A stretch of 64,000 nucleotides of DNA from Blastococcus mobilis (lineage in GTDB: Bacteria; Actinomycetota; Actinomycetes; Mycobacteriales; Geodermatophilaceae). The notes beneath the pieces were generated by a model. It searched no databases and was not told where the DNA came from. It worked only from the letters and a program-made list of their open reading frames with translations. Of the stretch, positions 16,642 through 25,194 are shown in pieces. The stretch is from NCBI RefSeq assembly GCF_900188025.1, contig NZ_FZNO01000001.1, positions 62,001-126,000 of the forward strand, written 5' to 3'. Position 1 is the first letter of the stretch, and each line of letters starts with the position of its first letter. The position numbers and the translations under genes were made by a program.

Positions 16642-17672
16642 GTGACCGTCCGCATCGTCGAGCTCGGCCCGGACGACGTCCTCTTCGCCGACTGGTGTGG
16701 CGTCTGGGCGGCGTCCCAGCGCGCCGAGCGGCCCGACGAGCCACCCCGGTCGGCGACCGAGCACGTCGCACTGGCGCACGAGGTGCTCGCGGGCGGCGGA
16801 TCCCGCACCGGGACCCACCGCGCCGCCGTGGTCGACGGAGCGGTGGCCGGGGCGCTGCGGCTGATCTTCCCGATGCGGGACAACGGCACCGTGGCCACGG
16901 TCGACCTGGCGGTGCACCCGGACCACCGGCGCCGGGGTCTGGGCAGCGCGCTGCTCGCCGAGGGGCTGGCACTGGCCGTGGCGCACGGCCGCACGGAGCT
17001 CATCGCCGACGTGGACGAGCCGCTGCCCGACGCCCCGGGTCGCGCCTTCGCCCTCCGGCACGGCTGGACCTGCGACCTGCTGGAGACCCGCCGCGACCTG
17101 GTGCTGCCCCCCGACGAGGCGCGCCTGGCGGCGGTGGAGGCGGAGGCGGCCGAGGCAGGCGCGGGGTACGAAGTCGTCGTCTGGCGCGACCGCACGCCGG
17201 ACGCCCTGCTGGCGGACCGCGCCCTCCTGGCCCGGCGCATGACGACCGACGCGCCGCAGGGCGACCTACCGGTCGAGGAGGAGGACTGGGACGGCGCCCG
17301 CATCCGCGAGTACGAGGCCGCCGCGCTCGCGCGGGGACGGACGACGCTGTCGGCCGGCGCGGTGCGGGACGGCCGGCTGGTCGGCTACACCGACCTGCAG
17401 ATCCCGCTCGTGCAGCCCGAGCGCGCCCAGCAGGCCGGCACCCTCGTCCTCCGCGAGCACCGTGGCCACCGGCTCGGGGCGCGGATGAAGGTGGCCGTCC
17501 TGCGCGAGGTGAGCGCCTCGTTCCCTGCGGTGCGGCGGATCAGCACCTACAACTCCGAGAGCAACCGGCCCATGGTGGCGGTCAACGAGGCCCTCGGCTT
17601 CCGCCCGGCCGGCCGGCTCTCCGCCTGGTCGGCCCGTCTGTGCCCCGACGGTCTCCGGCGAGGTCGGGTTGA
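16642..17672 (+). CDS. Tandem GNAT N-acetyltransferase (apparent frameshift near 3' end)
   Basis: Two GNAT domains are visible: residues about 3-150 with the acetyl-CoA loop VHPDHRRRGLGSALL, and about 175-330 with LREHRGHRLGARMKV and the terminal ALGF motif. The frame has no stop after the second domain. It stays open to 18081, overlapping the next gene by about 410 bases and reading through as Arg/Gly-rich nonsense. In the neighbouring frame a TGA at 17670-17672 overlaps the TTG start of the methyltransferase gene by the usual four bases, so I give that as the probable ancestral end. One inserted or lost base after about 17600 would explain this. The acceptor substrate is unknown. Confidence 0.72.
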
Positions 17673-18343
17673 CTGGGCCGGTGCCGACCGACCACCCCGT
17701 TTCCGCCGCCTTCGTGCGCGACCACACCCGGCCGGTTCGGCCGTCGCTGGTGCCCGAGGTGACCCTGCAGGTCGCCCCCGACGTGGTGGCGCTCTGGGAG
17801 GCGATCGAGGAGGAGCGGGGCACCGCGCCGACCGAGCCGCCGTTCTGGGCGGCCGCCTGGCCCGGCGGGCAGGCGCTGGCGCGGTACGTCCTCGACGTCC
17901 CGGCGACCGTCGCCGACCGGTCGGTGCTCGACCTCGGGTCGGGCAGTGGACTGGTCGCCGTGGCCGCGGCCCTGGCCGGCGCGCGGCAGGTGACGGCCAG
18001 CGAGATCGACCCGTTCGGGCACGCCGCGATCGCGGTCAACGCCGACGTGAACGGCATCGCGCCGGTCGCCGTCGTCGGTGACGTGCTGGGGGAGGACCCG
18101 CCCGCGGTCGACGTCGTCCTGGCCGGTGACGTCTGCTACGACCGCGAGATGAGCGAGCGGGTGCTGCCCTGGCTCGCGGCCGCGCGGGCGCGAGGCGCGG
18201 AGGTCTACCTCGGGGACCCCGGCCGGCCGTACCTGCCGACCGAGCAGCTGACCGCCGTGACGACCTTCGACGTCCCCGACACCGAGCCATCGCCCAACCC
18301 GCCCACGCAGGTCCGCCGGACCACCGTATGGCGACTGCCGTGA
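17669..18343 (+). CDS. Class I SAM-dependent methyltransferase (Nnt1/ETFB-lysine-methyltransferase-like)
   Basis: This 224-residue protein has motif I as VLDLGSGSGLVAVAAA (about residues 86-101), the acidic SAM-ribose contact SEID in motif II, and the family marker PPFWAAAWPGGQALARY just before the Rossmann core. The PPFWAxxWP signature is shared with ETF-beta-subunit lysine and nicotinamide-type methyltransferases, so a protein-lysine target is possible. The TTG start at 17669 overlaps the expected GNAT stop. Codon usage and motif integrity support this frame over the GNAT read-through frame. Confidence 0.85.
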   Translation: MTGPVPTDHPVSAAFVRDHTRPVRPSLVPEVTLQVAPDVVALWEAIEEERGTAPTEPPFWAAAWPGGQALARYVLDVPATVADRSVLDLGSGSGLVAVAAALAGARQVTASEIDPFGHAAIAVNADVNGIAPVAVVGDVLGEDPPAVDVVLAGDVCYDREMSERVLPWLAAARARGAEVYLGDPGRPYLPTEQLTAVTTFDVPDTEPSPNPPTQVRRTTVWRLP

Positions 18344-18388
18344 CGGGTGGGCGCGACCTGCATCACGCAGCCGATTGCGCCCGCGGGA

Positions 18389-18418
18389 TTGTCACGACCA
18401 GATAACGACCGCTACGTT
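18389..18418 (+). promoter_or_regulatory. Candidate promoter for the riboswitch-transglycosylase transcript
   Basis: TTGTCA at 18389-18394 and TACGTT at 18413-18418 with an 18-base spacer resemble -35 and -10 elements of a housekeeping promoter. Transcription would start about 30-50 bases before the c-di-AMP riboswitch. Confidence 0.4.
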
Positions 18419-18464
18419 GGGCCGGTCCGGACGGAACGTTCCGCCCCATCCGGGGAGGCCGTGT

Positions 18465-18635
18465 CGGGCGCCGCCGAGTCGCCTCGCCACTCCGCTGGAG
18501 TGCGGGCGAGCCGGGGACCCACCGCAGTACTGGGGTGAATCCTGCTCCGAGCTCCGCTCGCGCAGGTAGGGCTTCTTCCCGCCCGAACCCGTCAGCTAAC
18601 TCGGTAGGCGGCCGTGGAAGAAATGGAGAGCCGCA
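18465..18635 (+). ncRNA. c-di-AMP riboswitch (ydaO-yuaA class)
   Basis: The stretch has the conserved blocks of the ydaO class in order: GGGGTGAATCC at 18532-18542, GTAGGG near 18566-18571, and CCGAACCCGTCAGCTAAC at 18583-18600 followed by TCGGTAGGCGG and GGAGAG. In actinobacteria this riboswitch typically precedes genes for cell-wall hydrolases such as Rpf and NlpC/P60 proteins, as here. Binding of c-di-AMP normally turns expression off. The boundaries are approximate, and about 195 bases separate its 3' end from the downstream start codon. Confidence 0.9.
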
Positions 18636-18830
18636 GCATGGCGCGCCCTCGGGCACACCTTGCACGCAGCAGTCATCGGCACGGACCCTCGCGCGGGAGT
18701 CGCCTGCGCTGACCCTGGTCCGGCGGGCTCCCAGCCCCCGGTGCTGCCCCTCACCCCTCAGCGGTGGACCGCCCTGCACCCCTGCGCGCCGTCGGTCCGC
18801 CGCGCCCTGTCATCCGGAGCCACGCCCTTC

Positions 18831-19679
18831 ATGAACCTCCGCACGATCACGTCCTCGCACGCTGCCAAGGCCCGTGCCATGGCCTTCCGTCGCAGCGGCA
18901 TCCCCGCGTCCCGGCCGCCCGCTGCCGGCCGCCGTCCCGCCGCCTACCTCGCGGTGGCCGCCGCCGGCGCCGTCATGGTCAACGTCATCACCGCCGGGGA
19001 GCCGGCCGCCGACGCCGCGCAGCTGGAGTCGGTGAGCGTCGCCGAGCAGCTCGGCATCCCGGCGCAGCCGGCCCCGGTGGCCGGTGACGAGATCGTCGCC
19101 CCGCTCGGGCAGCTGGCCGCCAGCCGTAGCGAGCGCGATGCCGAGCGCACCGCCGCCGCCGAGGCGCAGGCCGCCGCCGATCAGGCCGAGCGCGACCGCC
19201 TCGCCGCCGAGGAGGCCGCCCGCCTCGCCGCCGAGGAGGCGGCACGGGTCGCCGCCGAGGAGGCGGCACGGGTCGCCGCCGAGGAGGCTGCCCGCGCCGA
19301 GGAGGCTGCCCGCGCCGAGGCCGCCCGCGCTGCCGAGGCTGCTGCCGCCGCGGCCCGCCCCGGCCGGGGCACCTCCGCCCCCGTCGCTCCCGGCGGCTCC
19401 TACAAGGAGTACGCCATGAGCAAGGTCGGCAGCAGCAGCGAGTTCTCCTGCCTGGAGAACCTCTGGGGCAAGGAGAGCGGCTGGAACCCCAACGCGCAGA
19501 ACCCGAGCAGCACCGCGTACGGGATCGCCCAGTTCCTCAACTCGACGTGGGCGGGGACCGGGATCGCCAAGACCTCCGACGGCTACCGGCAGATCGACGC
19601 GGGCCTCATCTACATCGAGAAGACCTACGGGTCGCCCTGTGCCGCGTGGGCCAAGTCGCAGTCCAGCGGCTGGTACTGA
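18831..19679 (+). CDS. Secreted lytic transglycosylase-like protein (SLT fold) with Ala/Glu coiled coil
   Basis: This 282-residue protein has an N-terminal basic region, a hydrophobic segment (about residues 38-52), a long heptad-like stretch of repeated AAEEAAR units (about 120-175) and a C-terminal SLT/Rpf-like domain (about 195-282). The likely catalytic Glu is in LWGKESGWNPNAQNPSS, followed by AYGIAQFL. It should cleave peptidoglycan at the cell surface. The imperfect 21-base repeats encoding the coiled coil (about 19200-19320) may vary in number between strains. The ATG at 18831 has GGAG 11 bases upstream. Expression is probably governed by the c-di-AMP riboswitch in its leader. Confidence 0.88.
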   Translation: MNLRTITSSHAAKARAMAFRRSGIPASRPPAAGRRPAAYLAVAAAGAVMVNVITAGEPAADAAQLESVSVAEQLGIPAQPAPVAGDEIVAPLGQLAASRSERDAERTAAAEAQAAADQAERDRLAAEEAARLAAEEAARVAAEEAARVAAEEAARAEEAARAEAARAAEAAAAAARPGRGTSAPVAPGGSYKEYAMSKVGSSSEFSCLENLWGKESGWNPNAQNPSSTAYGIAQFLNSTWAGTGIAKTSDGYRQIDAGLIYIEKTYGSPCAAWAKSQSSGWY

Positions 19680-19796
19680 GTCGCTGCCGCCGGCGGCGGT
19701 GGGCGTGACGGTGGAGGGACCTCGTCGACCCACCGGCGGACGACGTCCTCGTCGGCCTGGGTCCTCGCCGCTGCTCCTCGGTCGCCGAGCCGGGCT

Positions 19797-20132
19797 CTAC
19801 GCCGGACGCGGGGCGTACATGATCACGGCCACGCCGACGAGGCAGATCGCCGCCCCGATGAGGTCGTAGCGGTCAGGCCTGAAGCCGTCCAGGGCCATGC
19901 CCCAGGCAAGGCTCCCGGCGACGAACACGCCGCCGTAGGCGGCCAGGATGCGGCCGAAGTGGGCGTCGGGCTGCCACGTCGCGACGAACCCGTAGACGCC
20001 GAGGGCAACCACACCTGCGCCGGTCCAGAGCAGTCCACGGTGCTCGCGCACGCCCTGCCAGACCAGCCAGGCGCCGCCGATCTCGGCGACGGCGGCGAGC
20101 ACGAACAGCAGGATGGACCGGGTGACCGTCAT
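19797..20132 (-). CDS. YnfA/UPF0060 family small membrane protein
   Basis: This 111-residue protein has four predicted membrane helices. The family signatures are visible: [15 protein letters not shown] in helix 1, [15 protein letters not shown] in helix 3 and [14 protein letters not shown] in helix 4. YnfA proteins resemble small multidrug resistance exporters, with efflux activity reported for a few members; the role here is unknown. The ATG at 20132 is preceded by a weak ribosome site. The gene is divergent from the DUF72 gene. Confidence 0.9.
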   Translation of the reverse strand: MTVTRSILLFVLAAVAEIGGAWLVWQGVREHRGLLWTGAGVVALGVYGFVATWQPDAHFGRILAAYGGVFVAGSLAWGMALDGFRPDRYDLIGAAICLVGVAVIMYAPRPA

Positions 20133-20320
20133 GGCTAACAGCGTGCCAGCGCCTGGCGGCAGCCCCGCCTCGGTGCTGCCGCCAGTGAGGACAACCGCGC
20201 GCGCCGCGGGCCGTGGAGCGTGTCGACGTCGAGATGCTCGCTCGTCACGGCGCGACAGCGGTGTCGGACGGTGACGTTCTTGCTGCCTGTGGAGGCCACG
20301 CTGCGCACAGGGGCCGCAGG

Positions 20321-21046
20321 GTGACCGTGCAGATCGGGACGTCCGGGTGGAGCTACGACCACTGGGACGGCGTCCTGTACCCACCCGGGACTGCCCCCCG
20401 GGACCGGCTGGCCCACTACGTGGCGCGGTTCACGACCGTCGAGCTCAACGCCAGCTTCTACCGCTGGCCACGGGACGCGAGCTTCGCGAGCTGGCGTCGC
20501 CGCCTGCCGCCGGGCTTCCAGCTCTCGGTCAAGGCGCCGCGGGGGCTGACCCACGCCAAGCGGCTGTACGCGCCCGAACCGTGGCTCCCGCGGCTGACGT
20601 CGGCCTGGCACGAGCTGGGGGACCGGCGGGCGGTGCTGCTGGTCCAGCTGCACCCGGCCCATGAGCGTGACGACGCCCGCCTCGACTACTTCCTGGCCCG
20701 CCTGCCGTCGTGGATGCAGGTCGCGGTGGAGTTCCGGCACCCCAGCTGGCACGAGGAGGCGGTGTTCGCGCTGCTGGAGCGCCACGGCGCCGCCTACTGC
20801 GTGATGAGCGGCGCACAGCTGCCGTGCGTGCTGCGGGCCACCGCGCCGTTCGTCTACGTCCGGATGCACGGCCCCGATCCCGGACACCTCTACGCCGGTT
20901 CCTACAGCGATGCCGACCTGCGCTGGTGGGCCGACCGGGTGGGGGAGTGGGCAGGGGCGGGGCGAGACGTCCTCGTGTACTTCAACAACGACGGGCACGG
21001 CCACGCCGTCCGCAACGCCGAGCGGCTCCGCGAGTTCATCGGCTGA
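20321..21046 (+). CDS. DUF72 (YecE family) protein
   Basis: This 241-residue protein with a TIM-barrel-like fold starts [21 protein letters not shown], the diagnostic IGTSGW...W opening of the family. It also has [21 protein letters not shown] and the terminal [15 protein letters not shown], all characteristic. I chose GTG 20321 because the family motif begins three residues later; upstream starts at 20213 or 20234 add unrelated sequence. Family function is not established. The gene overlaps the convergent GH3 gene by 11 bases at its 3' end. Confidence 0.88.
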   Translation: MTVQIGTSGWSYDHWDGVLYPPGTAPRDRLAHYVARFTTVELNASFYRWPRDASFASWRRRLPPGFQLSVKAPRGLTHAKRLYAPEPWLPRLTSAWHELGDRRAVLLVQLHPAHERDDARLDYFLARLPSWMQVAVEFRHPSWHEEAVFALLERHGAAYCVMSGAQLPCVLRATAPFVYVRMHGPDPGHLYAGSYSDADLRWWADRVGEWAGAGRDVLVYFNNDGHGHAVRNAERLREFIG

Positions 21047-22229
21047 CGTCAGTGGCGAGAAGGCCGGCCCGTTCCTTGGCCAGGAGCGCGGTGCGCACGG
21101 CGTCGTCCACTGTGGCGGCGAACGAGGGGTCGGCCTCGCTGCGGGCCAGGACGGCGTCGATCATCTCGGGCACGATCGCCGGCTCCACCGTGAGGACGAG
21201 CGTGCCGCCGGCGGCGAGGAAGCGCACCGCCCGCTCACCGGGCGGGACGTCACGGACGGCGCGGGCGCTGCCCAGGTCGTCGGAGATGACCACGCCGTCG
21301 AAGCGCAGTCGCTTCCGGAGCAGATCGGTCACGACGACGGGTGAGAACGCCGCCTGCGCCGCCGGGTCGATCTGCGGATAGGTCGCCGACGACACCATGA
21401 CGAACGGGTGCGCTGGTGAGCGTGCCAGGTCGGCGAAGAGCGTCACCTGGGCGTCGTCGGCAGTCGTGGTGGGGTCCGTGACCCCGGCGGTGGTGTCGGT
21501 GTTGTCCCGGACCCGCCCCAGGCCCGGGAAGTGCTTCAGCGTCGCGGTCACCCCCGCCTGCGCGAGCCCGTCCACGACCGTCGCGACCGCCGTGGCCGCG
21601 CTCTCGGGGGTGCTGCCGTAGTGGCGGTCATGGGCGCCGATGGGCTCGTTGGCGGCCTCGGTCCCCGGCGGGACGACGTCGGCGACCGGTGCCAGATCGA
21701 GGTTGATGCCGGCGTCGCGCAGGGCGGTCCCCATGTCCCCGGCCAGCGCGGTCAGCTCGGCCGGCGGGAGCGCAGCCTGATCGAGGGCGGATGGCAGTCG
21801 CTCGAAGCCGGGTCCCGTGAGCGACTGGACGGCGCCGCCCTCCTGGTCCACGGCCACCCAGAGGCGGGGGCCGGGGGACAGGGACTGCCAGCGCTCAGCG
21901 GTCGCGGCGAGTTCGGCGGCCGGGGCGACGGACCGCCCCGCGAGGAAGAGCCCACCCACGCCGCTCTGCGCCACGCTGTCGCCGCTCGCGAGATCGGCGA
22001 GCGGGACGCCGGTCACGAACAGCTGGGCGGCCCGCGCGCGGCGGTCGAGGCCGGCCATGACTACCTCGACCCGCTCATCGGGGCCGGGCGGCCGGCTGCT
22101 CGGGGCGGCGGAGGTCGCCGACGCCTCCCTGCGGGGGGTGGGCTCGCCGCCCGGGGAGCAGGCGGTCACCAGCGTTACCAGCGCGCAGAGCACCGCAGCG
22201 CGGAGCCTCGGGCGAGAGGCGGTGGACAT
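21036..22229 (-). CDS. Glycoside hydrolase family 3 lipoprotein (NagZ-related)
   Basis: This 397-residue protein has a lipoprotein signal peptide with lipobox LVTAC at about residues 19-23, a Ser/Pro/Thr-rich linker and one GH3 barrel domain. Visible GH3 motifs are VAVDQEGG, the KHFPGLGR loop and VISDDLG, whose Asp is the expected nucleophile. NagZ-type enzymes release N-acetylglucosamine from muropeptides or glycoproteins. Here the NagZ loop D-S-H acid/base segment reads NTDTTAG, with no His at the expected place. A role in cell-wall turnover at the membrane surface is likely. The ATG at 22229 has GGAG upstream. Confidence 0.87.
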   Translation of the reverse strand: MSTASRPRLRAAVLCALVTLVTACSPGGEPTPRREASATSAAPSSRPPGPDERVEVVMAGLDRRARAAQLFVTGVPLADLASGDSVAQSGVGGLFLAGRSVAPAAELAATAERWQSLSPGPRLWVAVDQEGGAVQSLTGPGFERLPSALDQAALPPAELTALAGDMGTALRDAGINLDLAPVADVVPPGTEAANEPIGAHDRHYGSTPESAATAVATVVDGLAQAGVTATLKHFPGLGRVRDNTDTTAGVTDPTTTADDAQVTLFADLARSPAHPFVMVSSATYPQIDPAAQAAFSPVVVTDLLRKRLRFDGVVISDDLGSARAVRDVPPGERAVRFLAAGGTLVLTVEPAIVPEMIDAVLARSEADPSFAATVDDAVRTALLAKERAGLLATDVSR

Positions 22230-22305
22230 GGATCTCCTCGACGTCGACCAGGGGAGTGGTCCGCGGCGGGGCCGCGGCCCCGACACGATGTCCCCACACG
22301 ATCTC

Positions 22306-22689
22306 CTAGCGCCGGTCGCGGCGGAGCGGGTGGTCCTCGGGCACCTCGACGAGCACGATCCGGACCCCGTCCGGGTCCTCGATCCACATCTCGACCAGGC
22401 CCCACGGCTCCAGACGCGGCGATCGGGTGACCGGCACTCCGATGGCCACCAGCCGGTCGTGCTCGGCGGCGACGTCCCGCACCTGGAACCACAGCGCCAT
22501 GCCGCGTGGCCGATCATCGGACCGCCCCGAGATCTCCAACAGCCCACTGCCGAGGAAGTACACGACGCCCCGGTGCTCCGGCGGCCCGAACTCGCGGTAC
22601 ACGGCCAGCCCGAGCACGTCGCCGTAGAAGGCCCGCGACCGCTCCGGATCGGTCGGGCGCAGCAGGACGCGGCTGCTCAACACCTCCAT
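22306..22689 (-). CDS. VOC family (glyoxalase/dioxygenase fold) protein
   Basis: This 127-residue protein covers one vicinal-oxygen-chelate module pair. It shows RPTDPERSRAFYGDVLGLAV at the start and WIEDPDGVRIVLVEVPED at the end, the usual two beta-alpha-beta signatures. Such proteins include glyoxalases, bleomycin-binding proteins and extradiol dioxygenases. The metal-ligand set is not clear enough to choose among them. It starts with ATG 22689, divergent from the DUF2218 gene 58 bases away, and runs in the same direction as the GH3 gene downstream. Confidence 0.85.
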   Translation of the reverse strand: MEVLSSRVLLRPTDPERSRAFYGDVLGLAVYREFGPPEHRGVVYFLGSGLLEISGRSDDRPRGMALWFQVRDVAAEHDRLVAIGVPVTRSPRLEPWGLVEMWIEDPDGVRIVLVEVPEDHPLRRDRR

Positions 22690-22747
22690 GGCGGCATCCT
22701 GGCGCACACCCAGGGAATCCGGAGATCCCGCGCGTAGCGTGCGACCC

Positions 22748-23053
22748 GTGCCCGAAACGCTCACCGCCCGCGCCGACGTCCGCACCGACGCCCCCGCGCG
22801 CTACGCCAAGCAACTGGTCTCCCACCTGGGCCGCAAGACCGAGTTCACCACCGAGGGCGCGACATCCACGGCTCCCATCGCCGGTGGCACCGGCGTCATC
22901 CGGGTCGGGGAAGGCGTCCTGACCCTGCTCGCCGAGGCTCCCGACGCGGAGACGCTGGACCGCGTGCGGGACGTCCTCGGCCGTCACCTGGAGCGCTTCG
23001 GCCAGCGCAACGAGCTCACCGTCGTCTGGACGGCGGACCCGTCCGCCGGCTGA
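22748..23053 (+). CDS. DUF2218 domain protein
   Basis: This 101-residue protein starts at GTG 22748. The pattern ARYAKQLVSHLGRK ... LTLLAEAPDAETLDRVRDVLGRHLERFG is characteristic of DUF2218, small proteins often found near siderophore or iron genes and annotated without function. No iron gene is adjacent here. The whole protein is one alpha/beta domain without membrane segments. I see no clear ribosome-binding site, so it may be leaderless. Confidence 0.8.
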   Translation: MPETLTARADVRTDAPARYAKQLVSHLGRKTEFTTEGATSTAPIAGGTGVIRVGEGVLTLLAEAPDAETLDRVRDVLGRHLERFGQRNELTVVWTADPSAG

Positions 23054-23100
23054 CCGGTCCGCGGCTCGCCGTCCGGCGGGCCGGGTAATACGGTCGGGCC

Positions 23101-23505
23101 ATGGCCGACGAGCAGGAGCGACCGGAACCCGAGACGGCGACCGGACGCCTGGTCGGCCGCTCGATCGACGAGTTCGTGAACCAGCTCCGAGGCTTCACCG
23201 ACCGGGCGCGCACCCTGGCCGGGAGCGCCACCTCCCGCGTCTCGCTGCCCGCGCTGCCGAGCCCTCCCGGTGCGATGTCCGCGGCCCAGCTGCGCGCGAT
23301 CTCCGAGATGGTGCGGGCTCAGCGCCGATCGATCGACGCGATGCGGTCACAGCTGGAGGCGTTCGACCAGCAGCTGGCGGTCTTCGAACGCATCCTCGAC
23401 CCGCTGGTCGAGTGGAGCTCGACGTGGGCGCGGCTGGAGGAGGCGGTCGGCGACTTCGTGCGCCGCGACCAGGGCGATCATCCCGGGGTCGGCGACCAGC
23501 GATAG
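23101..23505 (+). CDS. Hypothetical helical protein (phasin-like size and composition)
   Basis: I do not recognise this 134-residue protein. Residues about 18-45 and 62-125 are predicted amphipathic helices rich in Arg, Gln, Glu and Leu, separated by a Pro-rich linker (LPALPSPPG). The C-terminus is acidic. The next gene converges on it with a single base between the stop codons and encodes another soluble helical protein of similar style. Small helical proteins of this kind include phasins and polymer- or membrane-associated scaffolds, but no motif proves it. Confidence 0.65.
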   Translation: MADEQERPEPETATGRLVGRSIDEFVNQLRGFTDRARTLAGSATSRVSLPALPSPPGAMSAAQLRAISEMVRAQRRSIDAMRSQLEAFDQQLAVFERILDPLVEWSSTWARLEEAVGDFVRRDQGDHPGVGDQR

Positions 23506-23506
23506 G

Positions 23507-24061
23507 TCAGTAGTCCTCCTCGTCGTCCTCACGAGGCTTGCGGCGCAGCATCCCGGTCACCGATCCCACGCGCGACTGCGCCACCCGCAGCCCGTGGATC
23601 AGCGGGACGAGGTCCTCCTGGATCCGGCGCAGCGTGTCCGGCACGGTGTCCACGACCGGGTCGTCGAGCACCCGGCCCACTCGCTCGATGCCGGGCCTCA
23701 GGGCGCGTACCGGCTCCTCGAGCTCGTCGACGAGGTCCTCCAGCCGCTCGGCGATCCGCTGGGCGGACGCGATCGTGGCGTGCGCCATCCTCGTCGCCTC
23801 GGTCAGTTCCCGGACGGTGCCGTTCAGATCGCTGAGGGTGCGCGGCAGCTGGGCCAGCGCCTCGGTCTGGGTCTGGAGGAGGCTCAGCAGCTCGGTCAGG
23901 CCGGGGATGCGGGGCATCCCCAGGCCACGGAAGGGGTCCACGTCGGCAACCGTCCGTGACCGGCGCCCGTCACGCAACCGGACGTGCCGTCCCGCCGAAC
24001 GAAGTGGCTCAGCGGCCGTTCCGTCCACCGCCGAGCCCGTGGCCGTCGGAGCGCCGGCCAT
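23507..24061 (-). CDS. Hypothetical helical protein
   Basis: I do not recognise this 184-residue protein. The first 48 residues are low-complexity; an internal ATG at 23917 (MPRIPGLTELLSLLQ) could be the real start. The remainder is continuous helix (TEALAQLPRTLSDLNGTVRE, AERLEDLVDELEEPVRALRP) ending in an acidic EDDEEDY tail. Its pattern of short heptads with Leu/Val spacing suggests a coiled coil that oligomerises. It converges on the 134-residue protein with one base between the genes. Confidence 0.65.
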   Translation of the reverse strand: MAGAPTATGSAVDGTAAEPLRSAGRHVRLRDGRRSRTVADVDPFRGLGMPRIPGLTELLSLLQTQTEALAQLPRTLSDLNGTVRELTEATRMAHATIASAQRIAERLEDLVDELEEPVRALRPGIERVGRVLDDPVVDTVPDTLRRIQEDLVPLIHGLRVAQSRVGSVTGMLRRKPREDDEEDY

Positions 24062-24113
24062 CCGACCGACCGTGACACGGCCCGGGCGCAGCCCGCGGCG
24101 CCCGGGAGGCGGC

Positions 24114-24839
24114 TCACCCGGATCTGAACTCGCCGGTCTCCACGAACAGCTGGGCGACGTCGCGCACCTTGGTGTTGTTCTCCATCGACATCCGCGCCAG
24201 CGCCTGGAAGGCCTGATCGGCGGTCATCTTGAACCGCTCCATGAGGATGCCCTTGGCCTGATCGATGACAGCCCGGGAGTCGAGGGCGGCCTGCAGGTGC
24301 CCCGCTCGCTCGACGGCGCTCTCGTACAGGTACATGTTGGAGATCGGGACCGCGGCATACGTGGCGAACCGGGCGACCATCTCCCGGGTCCTCGCCGCCG
24401 ATGCGGTCGACCGCTGGGCGTACACGTTCAGCGCACCCTGGAGGCGTTCCTGGACCGGCAGCGGAACGGACAGGACCGTGTCGCAGCCACGCTCGGCAGC
24501 GATCGCGGCGAACGCCGACCATTCCGTCGCGCTGCGGGTGTCGGGGATCTCGGCCGGCCGCCCCGCCGAGGCCGCCGCGAGACACGGGCCGTCCCCCAGG
24601 CGGTACTGCGCCTGGTCCAGTTCCACCGCCAGGTCACCACTGGAGGTCACGGTCGCCGGGCCGCGCTCCCGGAGGATCGTGACCGACGTGACGGGCCGGC
24701 CCGGCAGCACGCGACCCGCCAGTTCCGTCACCGTCTGCAGCACCGACTCGAGCGAGTGCTCCGCGAAGGAGATCCGGCCCAGCTCCTCGAACGCCGAATG
24801 GACGGAGACCGAGGCAGGGTCATCCTCTGGGCGAGTCAC
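24114..24839 (-). CDS. GAF-ANTAR domain transcription antitermination regulator
   Basis: This 241-residue protein has a GAF sensory domain (about residues 28-165) and a C-terminal ANTAR RNA-binding domain (about 180-235) with IDQAKGILMERFKMTADQAF followed by the conserved LARMSMENNTKVRDVA. ANTAR proteins bind paired hairpins in leader RNA and prevent termination. GAF-ANTAR proteins are common in actinobacteria, with mostly unknown ligands. GTG 24839 follows GGAGAA at good spacing. No obvious target hairpin pair was identified in the neighbourhood. Confidence 0.9.
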   Translation of the reverse strand: MTRPEDDPASVSVHSAFEELGRISFAEHSLESVLQTVTELAGRVLPGRPVTSVTILRERGPATVTSSGDLAVELDQAQYRLGDGPCLAAASAGRPAEIPDTRSATEWSAFAAIAAERGCDTVLSVPLPVQERLQGALNVYAQRSTASAARTREMVARFATYAAVPISNMYLYESAVERAGHLQAALDSRAVIDQAKGILMERFKMTADQAFQALARMSMENNTKVRDVAQLFVETGEFRSG

Positions 24840-25194
24840 GCGATGTTCTCCGTGTCCGTTGCACCGAACGAACAGACGCCGGCGGTCGATGACTCAGCCC
24901 CGTCTGTTTCAGGGCGCTGTCGAGGCGGGAATGGCACGTCGCGCGCCGGCTGTCTGACGCGTACTCGGTGCACGAGCATAGTGGCAGCGCTCCCGGCGTC
25001 CGGACAGGCTCGAGCGGGCGCCCCCGGGCACGGTCGTTCGCGGGACGACGATCGCCGGCCCGAGGAGTCAGCGACGCGGCGAGGGCGCCGGGTGCCTCAC
25101 CTGCGATGTGCTCCCCAGGAAGGCCGGCGCCCGGCGGTCCGCCGGCCGGCGGCCGGGGGTGCAGGGCACCCCGGATGACGGGGCTCGGGCTGGG
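24840..25194. other. 355-base intergenic region, regulatory and terminator sequence only
   Basis: No credible gene is seen. The right part is very GC-rich with nested inverted repeats (around 25123-25150) plus the 7-bp hairpin at 25156-25172 expected to end the pntAB transcript. The left part should hold the GAF-ANTAR promoter. Confidence 0.5.
25156..25172 (-). terminator. Hairpin after pntB
   Basis: A perfect 7-bp stem GGGGTGC / GCACCCC with a 3-base loop lies 22 bases beyond the pntB stop on the minus strand. No U-tract is present. Confidence 0.5.

Noticed and set aside
19200-19320. CRISPR-like array
   Set aside because: The regular 21-base units are in-frame codons for an AAEEAAR coiled coil, with no spacers of unique sequence.
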